Assembly: GCA_045651765.1 (NCBI GenBank)
Contig: JAZRSY010000002.1
Coordinates: 1-64,000 of the forward strand
Length of the DNA: 64,000 nucleotides
Direction of reading: 5' to 3'
From: SIG565 sp045651765
GTDB lineage: Bacteria; Bacillota; Clostridia; Oscillospirales; Acutalibacteraceae
The notes under the pieces: generated by a model
The model's input: the letters and a program-made list of their open reading frames with translations, nothing else
Told to the model about the DNA's origin: nothing
Database searches by the model: none
Made by a program: the position numbers and the translations under genes
Shown: in pieces, positions 42,251-51,189 of the stretch
How the letters are laid out: every line of letters starts with the position of its first letter
Numbering within the stretch: position 1 is the stretch's first letter

Positions 42251-44230
42251 TTATATTTTCTTTAACACAATGGCCGTTCTATTGGGTGTGTAAATTCCAA
42301 AACCAATTCTGTCCTCTGTTTTTTCGGCTTTATAAATATAATCGCCATCTACCCTGTCGCTTCCGCCGAACTCGGCACTGTCGGACGAAAGAACAACCTT
42401 ATATTCTCCCACTTTTTCTACCGGCACAAAATAGTTTTGGAACGATTTTTGCGGGTGAAAATTAAACACAAAAACTAAGTCGCCTTTGGTATAAATAATA
42501 ACCTTATCGTCTTGGTGGAGCCAACGGTTAACCGCAGTCTTGCTGAATAATCTTTCCTTTTTAATCAATTTTAGCATTGCCACATCAAAATTATTAAGAT
42601 ATTCATATTTAAGTTCTTTATTATCCACAAGGCTCCATTGGCGGCGGCAATAATGGTAACTAAAACCGTTGCCCTCCCTCGGGAAGTCTATCCATTCGGG
42701 GTGGCCAAACTCGTTACCCATAAAGTTTAAATAACCTTCACCAGCCAATGTAGAGGTAAGCAGGCGTATCATTTTATGCAACGCTATTGCTCTATCTACC
42801 GCTAAATTTGGGGTGCTTTTGCTCATACCGTTATACATTTCGGCATCGCACAACCTAAACATAATGGTTTTGTCGCCAACTAGGGCTTGGTCGTGTGATT
42901 CACAATAACCAATATTTTTTTCCTTTGGTCTGCGGCCAATAAGTTCGTACCAAATTTTAAAAATATCCCAATTTTCATCGTTATATTCTTTAATTAATTT
43001 AATCCATAAATCCGGCACACCCATAGAAAGCCTGTAGTCAAATCCAATACCGCCATCGGCAATTTTTATGCACATTCCCGGCATGCCCGACATATCTTCG
43101 GCAATTGTTATGGCGTTGGGGTTAAAGGTATGAACAAGCTCGTTAGCAAGTTGCAAATAGGTAATTGCCTCGATATCGGTATTAAGTGAAAAATACATAT
43201 CGTAATTACTGAAAGCGCTGCCAAGGCCGTGGTCGTGGTAGAGCATAGAGGTTACGCCATCAAACCTAAAACCGTCAAAATGGAAAGCCTCTTGCCAATA
43301 TTTTAGGTTAGAAAGTAAAAAATGCAGAACCTCATTTTTGCCATAATTAAACAGTTTTGTGCCCCAAGCCTGATGTTCACCGCGGCTACCCGTGTGGAAG
43401 AACTGATAACTGCTGCCATCGAACTCATTTAAACCCTCGTTAGTGTTTTTTACCGCGTGGGAATGCACAACATCCAATAACACGGCAATGCCCATTTTGT
43501 GCGCAGTGTTAATAAGATTTTTAAGGTCTTCACTTTTGCCGTAACGCGAGGATGCCGCAAAAAAGTTGGAAACTTGGTAACCAAACGAGCCATAATAAGG
43601 GTGTTCCATTATAGCCATAATTTGAATGGTATTATAACCTAATTTTTTAATGCGGGGCAAAACATTTTTGGTAAACTCATTATAGGAACTTACCTTGTAA
43701 TCTTCGCTTGCCATGCCAATATGGCATTCGTAAATAATGGGTGTTTTTTTAGGCTTAAAATTATTGTCGGTCCAATCAAAATCCTTTAAAGTGTCTTCAA
43801 TTTCGGCGCACCAAAGATATGTTACAGGGTCTTGCACAACGCGAGTTGCATAAAGTGGCACACGCCTTAAAACCTGGCCGTTATTAATTATTATAGCCTG
43901 CACCTTTTGGCCTATTTGCAGGGCATTCTCGCCCTTTAAAACACACTCGAAAACGCCGTTTTCAAGCCTTGTGAGCTGCGTTGCGTAAATATCCCATCCG
44001 TTAAAATCACCGGTTAGATAAACTGCATCGGCTGCGGGGGCCCATTCTCTGTAAACCCAGCCGCCCTTTATTTTGTGGAAGCCAAAATATTTATATCCGT
44101 TAGCAAAATCTACAATATTGTTTTGGCCTAATAACTCTTTGCGTTTATTAAAGTAACTTTCCATTCTCAAGTTAAGGTCATTGCTGTAATTTTTAAGGTA
44201 TGGGTCAATTTTTAAAATTTTATAAGCCAT
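42251..44230 (-). CDS. glgB: 1,4-alpha-glucan branching enzyme, eukaryote-like GH13_8 type
   Basis: A 659-aa glycoside hydrolase that introduces alpha-1,6 branches in glycogen. It has an N-terminal CBM48 domain (GWVYREWAPAADAVYLTGDFNGW), a GH13 barrel and a C-terminal beta domain. Catalytic residues are Asp in FRFDGVTSMLY, Glu in IAEDMSG and Asp in ESHDQALVGDK. The sequence VTSMLYHDHG and the SHDQALVGDKT block are hallmarks of the eukaryotic and Bacteroidetes-type enzymes rather than the usual bacterial GlgB (GH13_9). No other glycogen genes are nearby. Confidence 0.94.
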   Translation of the reverse strand: MAYKILKIDPYLKNYSNDLNLRMESYFNKRKELLGQNNIVDFANGYKYFGFHKIKGGWVYREWAPAADAVYLTGDFNGWDIYATQLTRLENGVFECVLKGENALQIGQKVQAIIINNGQVLRRVPLYATRVVQDPVTYLWCAEIEDTLKDFDWTDNNFKPKKTPIIYECHIGMASEDYKVSSYNEFTKNVLPRIKKLGYNTIQIMAIMEHPYYGSFGYQVSNFFAASSRYGKSEDLKNLINTAHKMGIAVLLDVVHSHAVKNTNEGLNEFDGSSYQFFHTGSRGEHQAWGTKLFNYGKNEVLHFLLSNLKYWQEAFHFDGFRFDGVTSMLYHDHGLGSAFSNYDMYFSLNTDIEAITYLQLANELVHTFNPNAITIAEDMSGMPGMCIKIADGGIGFDYRLSMGVPDLWIKLIKEYNDENWDIFKIWYELIGRRPKEKNIGYCESHDQALVGDKTIMFRLCDAEMYNGMSKSTPNLAVDRAIALHKMIRLLTSTLAGEGYLNFMGNEFGHPEWIDFPREGNGFSYHYCRRQWSLVDNKELKYEYLNNFDVAMLKLIKKERLFSKTAVNRWLHQDDKVIIYTKGDLVFVFNFHPQKSFQNYFVPVEKVGEYKVVLSSDSAEFGGSDRVDGDYIYKAEKTEDRIGFGIYTPNRTAIVLKKI

Positions 44231-44297
44231 TACGCACCTCGTTAAAATTGTCTTACTAACGTTATTATATCATATATTAAACAAAAATACTAGTTTT

Positions 44298-45029
44298 TTA
44301 AGTATTTTTCATTTGCTTTAAAAATAATAAAACCGAAATTACATCTACTGCCAACATATAGCCTAAAATCCATATTAAATGCGGCAATATATTTGAAAAA
44401 TCGCCTAAAAATACTGCTTTTTCTAATTCCACAGCGTGTACAAACGGCAAAGCATATGCTATTTTTTCAAACACGCCGCCAACAAGTTCTAAACTGAACC
44501 ATATGCCCGAAAGCCAAGCCGTTAGGTTGGTTAATAAAGCGCCGCAAATTCCACCAACCTGTTTTGTGTTTAAAACACTGCCGAATAATAGGCCAAGACC
44601 TATAAAAAATAACGAAATCGGTATGTTGAAAATAATTGCATAAAGCATATTAATTGTAATTTTTTGGCCTAATATAATGCCTATTAAAAAGCAAAAAGCA
44701 CTTTGCATTAAGGCTACCGGCAAAATAGGCAGGGTGTAACCTAATATAAAATTATACGAGCGCATGGGCGTTGCATAAAGGCGTGTTAAAAAGGCTGATT
44801 CTCTATCTTTTGCTATTAGTGTGGCCGAAAACAGCGTTATAAACGAAAGTCCAAACACCGTCATACCGGGCACCAAACTATCAAGCGGAAATGTGTTAAC
44901 CGGGATGTTTGATTGTATTGCTGTTAAAAGTAGTATTAACACTGCAGGAAATCCCAGACCAAAAAATAAATTTAAAGGGTCGCGCAGAATTTCTTTTAAT
45001 GTTCTTTTAGCGAATGTAACAGTACGCAT
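44298..45029 (-). CDS. ABC-2 type transporter permease
   Basis: A 243-aa membrane protein with six predicted helices and the ABC-2 permease layout (ARTL-like N terminus FAKRTLKEILRDPLNLFFGLGFP, helices to the end). It pairs with the ATPase encoded upstream, with stop and start codons overlapping by one base (TAATG). This is the export half of a drug-, lipid- or peptide-type exporter; substrate unknown. Confidence 0.88.
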   Translation of the reverse strand: MRTVTFAKRTLKEILRDPLNLFFGLGFPAVLILLLTAIQSNIPVNTFPLDSLVPGMTVFGLSFITLFSATLIAKDRESAFLTRLYATPMRSYNFILGYTLPILPVALMQSAFCFLIGIILGQKITINMLYAIIFNIPISLFFIGLGLLFGSVLNTKQVGGICGALLTNLTAWLSGIWFSLELVGGVFEKIAYALPFVHAVELEKAVFLGDFSNILPHLIWILGYMLAVDVISVLLFLKQMKNT

Positions 45030-45754
45030 TATTCTGCCCCCTTTACTATTTTAATAAAGGCTTTTTCGAAGGTTTGCTCTTGTGCTTTTTGTTTAAGCTC
45101 GTCGGCCGTGCCTACGGCAATTAAGCTGCCGTCTTTCATAATACCAATGCGGGTTGACAATGCTTCGGCTTCTTCCATATAATGCGTGGTAAGTATAACC
45201 GTCGCTTTGCCCTGCAAACCTCTAATTATATCCCATAATTCACTTCGGGCAATTACATCGAGCCCCAAGGTTGGTTCATCTAAAAACAAAATTTGTGGTT
45301 CTCCAACTAAAGCCAAGGCAATGCTCAGTCGCCTTTGCCAACCGCCCGACAATTTACCGACTTTTTTATTTAAAATATTATTAAGGTTAAATTGACCGCT
45401 TAATTTATTAATTTTTTCTTGACTTTCTTTGCCAAAAAGGCCATAAACGCCGCACATTAATTCTAAATTTTCTTTAACGGTTAACCCCATTGCCACGGCA
45501 GTTTCTTGGGGAGATATTCCTATAATTTCTTTTACCGCTAAAGGTTCGGCATTAATGCTTTTGCCCATTAAACAGGCATTGCCGGCACTTGATTTTAAAA
45601 GGCAACAAAGCATTTTTACGGTTGTGGTTTTGCCTGCACCATTAACACCCAAAAGCGAAAAAACCTCGCCTTTGTTAATTTCTAAATTAAGGTTATTCAC
45701 GGCAACAACATCTTTATATTTTTTAGTTAAATTTTCGGTTTTAACGGCTAACAT
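45029..45754 (-). CDS. ABC transporter ATP-binding protein
   Basis: A 241-aa ATPase of the DrrA/CcmA class. Walker A is GVNGAGKTTTVK, the signature is LSGGWQRRL (Trp instead of the usual Gln after GG), Walker B is ILFLDEPTLGLD, and the H-loop is LTTHYMEEAE. It energises the permease encoded next. It is translationally coupled on both sides by one-base stop/start overlaps with the AbrB-like gene and the permease gene. Confidence 0.93.
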   Translation of the reverse strand: MLAVKTENLTKKYKDVVAVNNLNLEINKGEVFSLLGVNGAGKTTTVKMLCCLLKSSAGNACLMGKSINAEPLAVKEIIGISPQETAVAMGLTVKENLELMCGVYGLFGKESQEKINKLSGQFNLNNILNKKVGKLSGGWQRRLSIALALVGEPQILFLDEPTLGLDVIARSELWDIIRGLQGKATVILTTHYMEEAEALSTRIGIMKDGSLIAVGTADELKQKAQEQTFEKAFIKIVKGAE

Positions 45755-45975
45755 TATTCTGTTTTCTCGCTTTCTTGTGTTTCAAAAATTGCGTGTGCAA
45801 AATTTTCAAACATAAACTTAGGTGGAATTGCTATTCCGCGTTTTTCATCGCCAAGTAAAACCAGCGTGTCGCCGGGTTTAATGCCAAAAATTTCTCGGGC
45901 CGGTTTTGGAATTACAATCTGGCCCTTTTCGCCCACCGTTACTGACCAGGCAAATTTACCATTTGGTTTTTTCAT
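45754..45975 (-). CDS. AbrB/MazE-type transcriptional regulator
   Basis: A 73-aa swapped-hairpin DNA-binding protein (SVTVGEKGQIVIPKPAREIFGIKPGDTLVLLGDE), followed by a short tail. The ATG at 45975 follows a strong AAGGGGG site; the longer frame would start within the promoter. It is the first gene of an operon with an ABC ATPase and permease. A 34-bp palindrome overlapping its promoter is the likely binding site, making this an autoregulated exporter operon. Confidence 0.9.
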   Translation of the reverse strand: MKKPNGKFAWSVTVGEKGQIVIPKPAREIFGIKPGDTLVLLGDEKRGIAIPPKFMFENFAHAIFETQESEKTE

Positions 45976-45991
45976 AATAATCCCCCTTAAA

Positions 45992-46025
45992 GTATGAAAA
46001 GTATAACTAATTATACCTTTCATAC
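45992..46025. promoter_or_regulatory. 34-bp palindromic operator of the AbrB-ABC operon
   Basis: Arms GTATGAAA (45992-45999) and TTTCATAC (46018-46025) enclose inner arms GTATAA (46001-46006) and TTATAC (46011-46016), with one mismatched pair (46000/46017) and a 4-base centre. It covers the -10 and most of the spacer of the promoter, so protein bound here would block transcription. Confidence 0.8.
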
Positions 46026-46038
46026 TGCATTTTGTCAA
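46010..46038 (-). promoter_or_regulatory. Perfect consensus promoter of the AbrB-ABC operon
   Basis: On the minus strand, -35 TTGACA (46038-46033), exactly 17 bases, and -10 TATAAT (46015-46010). A perfect sigma-A promoter would be strongly active unless repressed, consistent with the overlapping palindrome. Confidence 0.88.
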
Positions 46039-46041
46039 GAA

Positions 46042-46072
46042 AAACGGGCTGAATTTTTAATTCAACCCGTTT
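46042..46072. terminator. Terminator of the pit-DUF47 operon
   Basis: AAACGGG and TGAATT pair with AATTCA and CCCGTTT (one internal mismatch). It lies ten bases past the DUF47 gene on the minus strand and only a few bases before the next promoter. Confidence 0.75.
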
Positions 46073-46081
46073 AAAAATTTA

Positions 46082-46705
46082 TTAACTGTTTTTCATAACA
46101 ACCATATCTAAGCAATCGCCAACGTGCTCACATGTGTCGGCACATTCTTCAAAAAGTTTTAAAATTTCTCGCCAAGAAATAATATCTAAAATATCTTTGC
46201 ATTGTTCGTCAATATCCCTGGCCGATTCAATATAAAGTTTGTCGCAAGATTCTTCGGCGTTGCTTAATTTTACAATAAGCTCGTGCAATTTTGCAGGTTT
46301 TTTAAAGTTTATAAACTCGGCTAAAGCATCTTTCATAACTCGGCAACATTCATAAATTTTTTCGGCAAAGGTAACGGCGCTTGGTAAAACCGTTTTAATT
46401 TTATATATATAAAAGCCTTGCAAAACCTCTTCAATATGGTCGGTTGCGGTGTCAATATTTTGGCTTATAAGCGCCAAATCTTCACGGTCTATTGGGGTAA
46501 CAAAAGCCCTTGCAAGAGCAGCCGACATCTCATGCTTTTTAAGGTCGCCTGCGTGCTCATATGTATGCATTTCATTTAACATTTCTTTAATGTTTTCGTG
46601 GTCATAATTTTTAAGGCAGGCAACAAGGTGCTCGGCAGCTTTACAAGAATAATCGGCCGAGGAAACAAGGTTTTCAAAATAAATACGGTCTGATTTAGCT
46701 GACAT
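46082..46705 (-). CDS. DUF47/PhoU-like Pit accessory protein
   Basis: A 207-aa all-helical protein of the DUF47 (YkaA-like) family, distantly related to PhoU. It has the repeated E/D-x-x-x-D/H pattern (HTYEHAGDLKKHE, QNIDTATDHIEEV, ECADTCEHVGDCLD) that binds metal clusters in PhoU. It is nearly always next to PiT transporters and modulates phosphate uptake. It starts 28 bases after the pit stop. Confidence 0.92.
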   Translation of the reverse strand: MSAKSDRIYFENLVSSADYSCKAAEHLVACLKNYDHENIKEMLNEMHTYEHAGDLKKHEMSAALARAFVTPIDREDLALISQNIDTATDHIEEVLQGFYIYKIKTVLPSAVTFAEKIYECCRVMKDALAEFINFKKPAKLHELIVKLSNAEESCDKLYIESARDIDEQCKDILDIISWREILKLFEECADTCEHVGDCLDMVVMKNS

Positions 46706-46733
46706 AATAATTAAATTCCTTTCTATTTAAATA

Positions 46734-47789
46734 CTAAAAAATCCACATAAACAATTTTGTCATTAAAAAGCCTATTAAACCGCAACCCGGGAAGGTTAAA
46801 ATCCAGGTTAGGCACATTTCTTTAACAACGCCTAAGTTAATGGCCTTAACACTCTTAACTGCACCAACACCCATAATTGATGTGGTTTTTGCGTGAGTGG
46901 TTGAAACAGGAAGCCCTAAAACAGAGCACAAAAGCAAAGAAGTAGATGCCGAAAGGTCGGCCGAAAAGCCTTGATATTTTTCAAGCTTAACCATATCCAT
47001 GCCAACCGATTTAATAATTTTTTTGCCGCCAATAGCGGTGCCAACAGCCATAATTACTGCACAAAGCACCATTGTCCAAACCTCAGGCTTTAAATCTGAC
47101 GGCACAGCCTTGCCTTGCGACATATATAAGCACAAAATTATAATACCCATGAATTTTTGCCCGTCTTGAGCGCCGTGCATAAATGCTGAATAGGCAGCAC
47201 CTGCAATTTGCGCATATTTAAAAATAGGTTCGGTTTTTCGGCGCTCGGCATTATAAAATATTTTGGTAACCAACTTGCAAACAAGCCAACCAAGACCAAA
47301 TCCCAACACGACCGAAACAACAATTCCGTAAAGAACATTAACCCATTGGTCAACAACTACGGCTTGGAAACCACCGCTTAATGCTATTGCGCTGCCTGTA
47401 AGGCCGGCTATAAGGGCGTGGCTTTCACTGGTGGGAATTCCAAAGAAGAAGGCAACCGTTGCCCACAAAACAATAGCAAACATGGCCGCACTGAGTGCCA
47501 CAATGTTTTGGTCGGGGTTGTCGCCGAATTTAACCATTTTTGTTATGGTTTCGGCAACCTTGGGTGCTAATAAAGTCATAATATAAACGCCCAAAAAATT
47601 GAAAACAGCCGCCATAATTATTGCTGCCCTGGCCGACATACACCTGGTTACAACACAGGTGGCAATGGCATTTGGGGCGTCTGTCCAGCCGTTAACCAAA
47701 ATAACACCAAGTGTTAACACCACCGCAACAAATAAAAGCGGATTAGCAACCATTTGACTCCAAAAATACTCTAAGGACAAAGAATTCAT
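46734..47789 (-). CDS. pit: Low-affinity inorganic phosphate transporter PiT
   Basis: A 351-aa permease with about ten helices and the duplicated PiT signature: GWTDAPNAIATCVVTRCMSARAAI at the N terminus and GLPVSTTHAKTTSIMGVGAVK near the C terminus. It imports metal-phosphate coupled to cation entry. It forms an operon with the DUF47 gene and has a GGAGG ribosome-binding site. Confidence 0.95.
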   Translation of the reverse strand: MNSLSLEYFWSQMVANPLLFVAVVLTLGVILVNGWTDAPNAIATCVVTRCMSARAAIIMAAVFNFLGVYIMTLLAPKVAETITKMVKFGDNPDQNIVALSAAMFAIVLWATVAFFFGIPTSESHALIAGLTGSAIALSGGFQAVVVDQWVNVLYGIVVSVVLGFGLGWLVCKLVTKIFYNAERRKTEPIFKYAQIAGAAYSAFMHGAQDGQKFMGIIILCLYMSQGKAVPSDLKPEVWTMVLCAVIMAVGTAIGGKKIIKSVGMDMVKLEKYQGFSADLSASTSLLLCSVLGLPVSTTHAKTTSIMGVGAVKSVKAINLGVVKEMCLTWILTFPGCGLIGFLMTKLFMWIF

Positions 47790-47896
47790 ACGGTTCCTCC
47801 TGTTAGATTTAGGCTAAACAGCCTCATTATGAATTTTACTATAATATTCGCCAAAAATCAATGTTTTTTTGGTTTTTAAAACATTAAAAAGAATTA

Positions 47897-47925
47897 TTGC
47901 AACAAATGTTTTTTAATGGTATAAT
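47897..47925 (+). promoter_or_regulatory. Promoter of proBAC
   Basis: -35 TTGCAA (47897-47902), 17-base spacer, perfect -10 TATAAT (47920-47925). The 5' leader is only about 30 bases, so no T-box or riboswitch fits here. Confidence 0.75.
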
Positions 47926-47960
47926 ATTTTATCATATATGGTTTTGAACGGAGAGAGGAT

Positions 47961-48728
47961 ATGCGAATTATTGTTAAAATAGGCACATCTACCCTAACAC
48001 ATAAAACAGGTTGTTTAAACATTAGGTGCGTTGAAAATATATGCAAGGTTTTAAGCGACATTAAAAACAGCGGCCACCAAATAATTTTGGTGAGTTCGGG
48101 CGCTATTGGTATGGGTGTTGGCAAACTGTCTTTAAAATCTAAACCGAGCGACATTCCTACAAAGCAGGCCGCTGCCGCCATTGGCCAATGCGAGCTTATG
48201 TATACATACGATAAAATGTTTGCAGAATATAACTGCACCATTGCACAAATTTTAATTACGGCCGATGATTTTGCCCATTCGGACAGGCTCCAAAACTTTA
48301 GCAACACTGTAGAAAGATTGTTAGAGTTTAATGTGTTGCCCGTTATTAACGAAAACGACTCGGTTTCCACCAGTGAAATTAAGTTTGGCGACAATGATAC
48401 ACTCTCGGCTCAGGTTGCCAAAAACATTAAGGCCGATTTGCTTATAATTCTTTCAGACATTGACGGCCTTTACACCGCCGACCCACACACAACAAGTTCA
48501 GCCAAACTTATTGAGGTTGTCGAAAAACTTACCCCCGAAATGTTAGCGTTGGGCTCTGGCACAGGCTCCGAACTTGGAACAGGCGGCATGAAAACTAAGT
48601 TAGAGGCCGCAAAAATTTGCACCGAATCGGGCTTAGATATGATTATTACCAATGGCCAAAACCCAACCGCTTTGTACGATATTTTAGACGGTAAAAATGT
48701 TGGAACCAGATTTAAGGCGGTGAAATAA
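47961..48728 (+). CDS. proB: Glutamate 5-kinase
   Basis: A 255-aa amino acid kinase catalysing the first step of proline synthesis. Motifs: VKIGTSTLTH, LVSSGAIGMGVGKL, VINENDSVSTSEIKFGDNDTLSAQVA and GTGGMKTKLEAA. It lacks the C-terminal PUA domain of E. coli ProB, as in many short bacterial forms. The stop overlaps the proA start region. Confidence 0.96.
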   Translation: MRIIVKIGTSTLTHKTGCLNIRCVENICKVLSDIKNSGHQIILVSSGAIGMGVGKLSLKSKPSDIPTKQAAAAIGQCELMYTYDKMFAEYNCTIAQILITADDFAHSDRLQNFSNTVERLLEFNVLPVINENDSVSTSEIKFGDNDTLSAQVAKNIKADLLIILSDIDGLYTADPHTTSSAKLIEVVEKLTPEMLALGSGTGSELGTGGMKTKLEAAKICTESGLDMIITNGQNPTALYDILDGKNVGTRFKAVK

Positions 48729-49978
48729 TGAGTAACACTGTTCTCATAAAAGCAAAAAATTGTTTTTTAAATAATGTCATGCTTACAACCGAGCAAAAAA
48801 ACAACGCCCTTATAAAAATGGCAGAAAGCCTTGTGGCTAACTGCCAAAATATATTAGAGGCCAACAAAAAAGACATTGCCGAGGCTACACATCTCTCGCC
48901 CGTTATGCAAGACAGGCTTTTACTCACTGCCGAGCGTGTTAACGCTATGGCCGAGGGTATAAGGCAGGTAGCGCTTTTACCCGACCCTGTTGGCAAAGTT
49001 TTAAACACATATAACCACCAAAACGGTATGGAAATTTCTAAAATTTCGGTTCCGTTTGGTGTTGTTGCCGTTATTTTTGAAAGCCGCCCAAATGTAGCGG
49101 CCGATACCGCTGCACTAACCCTTAAAAGTGGTAATGTTTGTGTGCTGCGCGGCGGCAAAGAAAGTTTTAATTCTTGCACACAAATAGTTTTAGCACTTAA
49201 AAACGGCCTTAAAAATGCAGGATTACCCGAAGACTATATAAATTATATTGAGGACCGCTCGCGCGAGAGTGCTAATATGCTTATGACCGCTAACGGATAT
49301 GTAGATTTACTTATCCCACGTGGTGGCGCCGGCTTAATCAAGGCTTGTGTAAATAATGCCACCGTACCATGCATCGAGACCGGCACAGGCATTTGCCATA
49401 TTTATATTGACGAATTTGCAAATTTAGAAAAAGCACTTAACATTGTTGAAAACGCCAAAACCAGCAGGCCTTCGGTTTGTAATGCCCAAGAGGTTTGTTT
49501 GGTTAACAAGAGTGTTGCTAAAGAATTTTTGCCAAAATTAAAAGAGCGTTTGGTTATAAAGCGCATTAATAACGGTTTAAATCCGGTTGAATTGCGACTT
49601 TGCGAGCAATCGCTTAATATAATTGACGGCACCCCCGCCACCGATGCCGATTTTAACACCGAATTTTTAGATTATATTTTGGCAGTTAAAATAGTGGACG
49701 ATACCCACGCTGCCATAAAGCACATTCAAGCACATTCCACCCACCACAGCGAAGCCATTATAACCGAAAACGAGCAAAACGCCAATTTTTTTGTTACTCT
49801 TACAGACAGTGCTGCTGTTTATGTTAATGCCTCCACCCGATTCACCGACGGCGGCGAGTTTGGCGGCGGTACCGAAATTGGCATTTCAACACAAAAACTA
49901 CATGCCCGCGGCCCAATGGGACTTAACGAGCTTACAACATATAAATATGTTATACGCGGCAACGGGCAAACAAGGTAA
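48728..49978 (+). CDS. proA: Glutamate-5-semialdehyde dehydrogenase
   Basis: A 416-aa gamma-glutamyl phosphate reductase of normal length. ISVPFGVVAVIFESRPNVAADTAAL and LLIPRGGAGLIKACVN are family signatures; the catalytic cysteine is in RPSVCNAQE. It produces glutamate semialdehyde from the ProB product. It sits between proB (overlap by one base) and proC in a complete three-gene proline pathway operon. Confidence 0.96.
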   Translation: MSNTVLIKAKNCFLNNVMLTTEQKNNALIKMAESLVANCQNILEANKKDIAEATHLSPVMQDRLLLTAERVNAMAEGIRQVALLPDPVGKVLNTYNHQNGMEISKISVPFGVVAVIFESRPNVAADTAALTLKSGNVCVLRGGKESFNSCTQIVLALKNGLKNAGLPEDYINYIEDRSRESANMLMTANGYVDLLIPRGGAGLIKACVNNATVPCIETGTGICHIYIDEFANLEKALNIVENAKTSRPSVCNAQEVCLVNKSVAKEFLPKLKERLVIKRINNGLNPVELRLCEQSLNIIDGTPATDADFNTEFLDYILAVKIVDDTHAAIKHIQAHSTHHSEAIITENEQNANFFVTLTDSAAVYVNASTRFTDGGEFGGGTEIGISTQKLHARGPMGLNELTTYKYVIRGNGQTR

Positions 49979-49988
49979 GGTGATATTT

Positions 49989-50783
49989 ATGCAATATAAG
50001 GTTGGATTTATTGGTTGCGGTAATATGGGCGGCGCGCTGCTTAGTGCCGTTATAAATAACATCGGGGCCAATAACTGTTGTGTTTGCGAAAAGCAGTCCG
50101 AAAAAACGGCCGATTTTGTTAAAAAGGGCGTTACACAACTTGGCATTACCGAGCTTGCCAAAAACAGCGAATTTATATTTTTGGCCGTAAAACCACAGGC
50201 TTTGCGTGAAACCATTTCCGAAATTGAAGGTTACATTAATAAAAATGCCGTTATAATTACAATGGCCGCCGGCACCGATATTAGCACAATACAAAATCTG
50301 TTAAATGCCGACCACCCCATTATAAGAATAATGCCAAATATGCCCTGCGCTATTGGCAAGGGCATTGTGCTTTACTGCCACAACTCACTTGTAAGCAATG
50401 AGCAAAAAAGCGAGTTTTTAAGTTTACTTAATAATGTTGGCCTAATAGATTATATTGACGAAGAAAAAATTGATGCCGCAAGTGTAATTTCGGGTTGCGG
50501 CCCCGCCTTTGCCTATATGTTTTTAGAGGCCTTGGCAAATGCAACCGAGGCTTGCGGTTTGAATAAAGAAAGCGCCGTTTTATATGCCACACATATGTTA
50601 GAGGGTGCCGCGCTTATGGTAAAGCACCAAAACACCGAAATTTCCGATTTAATTACCGCCGTTTGCAGCCCAAAGGGCACAACCATTGAGGGTGTTGAAA
50701 CGCTGAAAAACTTAGGTCTTTACGTAATCGTGGAAAAGGCTGTTAGGGCATCTTACAACCGTACAAAAGAATTAAAAGGTTAA
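49989..50783 (+). CDS. proC: Pyrroline-5-carboxylate reductase
   Basis: A 264-aa reductase completing proline synthesis. The N-terminal Rossmann motif is VGFIGCGNMGGALL, with AVKPQALRETI, RIMPNMPCAIGKGI and the C-terminal AVCSPKGTTIEGVETL. The frame extends upstream into proA; the ATG at 49989, after AAGGTG, gives the normal start. Confidence 0.96.
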   Translation: MQYKVGFIGCGNMGGALLSAVINNIGANNCCVCEKQSEKTADFVKKGVTQLGITELAKNSEFIFLAVKPQALRETISEIEGYINKNAVIITMAAGTDISTIQNLLNADHPIIRIMPNMPCAIGKGIVLYCHNSLVSNEQKSEFLSLLNNVGLIDYIDEEKIDAASVISGCGPAFAYMFLEALANATEACGLNKESAVLYATHMLEGAALMVKHQNTEISDLITAVCSPKGTTIEGVETLKNLGLYVIVEKAVRASYNRTKELKG

Positions 50784-50813
50784 AAAAACACCGTTTTAAA
50801 ACGGTGTTTTTTT
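50784..50813. terminator. Bidirectional terminator after proC
   Basis: AAAACACCGTTTT pairs with AAAACGGTGTTTT; lies between proC and the converging DUF4363 gene. Confidence 0.85.
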
Positions 50814-50817
50814 ATTT

Positions 50818-51189
50818 TTAAAATATACTTCTTAAATTTATTTGAAAATCCCTTTTTATAATTTTAAGTTTTTGTTTTATTTTTGCGCATTCGGATAAAA
50901 ATTCATCACTGCCTGTTTCGGCCAACGGATAAAGTGATGCCACCGACTCGCTAATTTCATCGGTAATGCTGTGGGGTGTAAATAAATCTAAAATTTTTCC
51001 TTTTTTCTCCCAATCATCTTTGGCCTTTTGGCAGGCATTAACCGTGTTTTCACCGCTTAAAAATGCCTTTTCACAAAGTTCTATATTGTCAGAAACGCTT
51101 TTATAAGCATTGTTTACGAAATAATACGAAAAACCTGAAAGCACTATTAACGCCACCGCCAAAACTATGGCAATTATAAGCCTGCTCAT
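50818..51189 (-). CDS. DUF4363 family protein
   Basis: A 123-aa protein with one N-terminal membrane anchor (LIIAIVLAVALIVLSGFSYY) and a helical outer domain rich in Lys and Glu (KAKDDWEKKGKILDLF is a family landmark). Function unknown. It overlaps the upstream DUF421 gene by 4 bases; the two families commonly occur as a pair in Clostridia. Confidence 0.85.
   Translation of the reverse strand: MSRLIIAIVLAVALIVLSGFSYYFVNNAYKSVSDNIELCEKAFLSGENTVNACQKAKDDWEKKGKILDLFTPHSITDEISESVASLYPLAETGSDEFLSECAKIKQKLKIIKRDFQINLRSIF

Noticed and set aside
47790..47960. Possible T-box or proline-responsive leader before proB
   Set aside because: The leader after the -10 is only about 30 bases, too short for a T-box or riboswitch.
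47961..50783. Link between proBAC and the GRE (hydroxyproline pathway)
   Set aside because: The GRE lies more than 40 kb away with its own regulator, and proBAC is a complete biosynthetic set; no evidence connects them.
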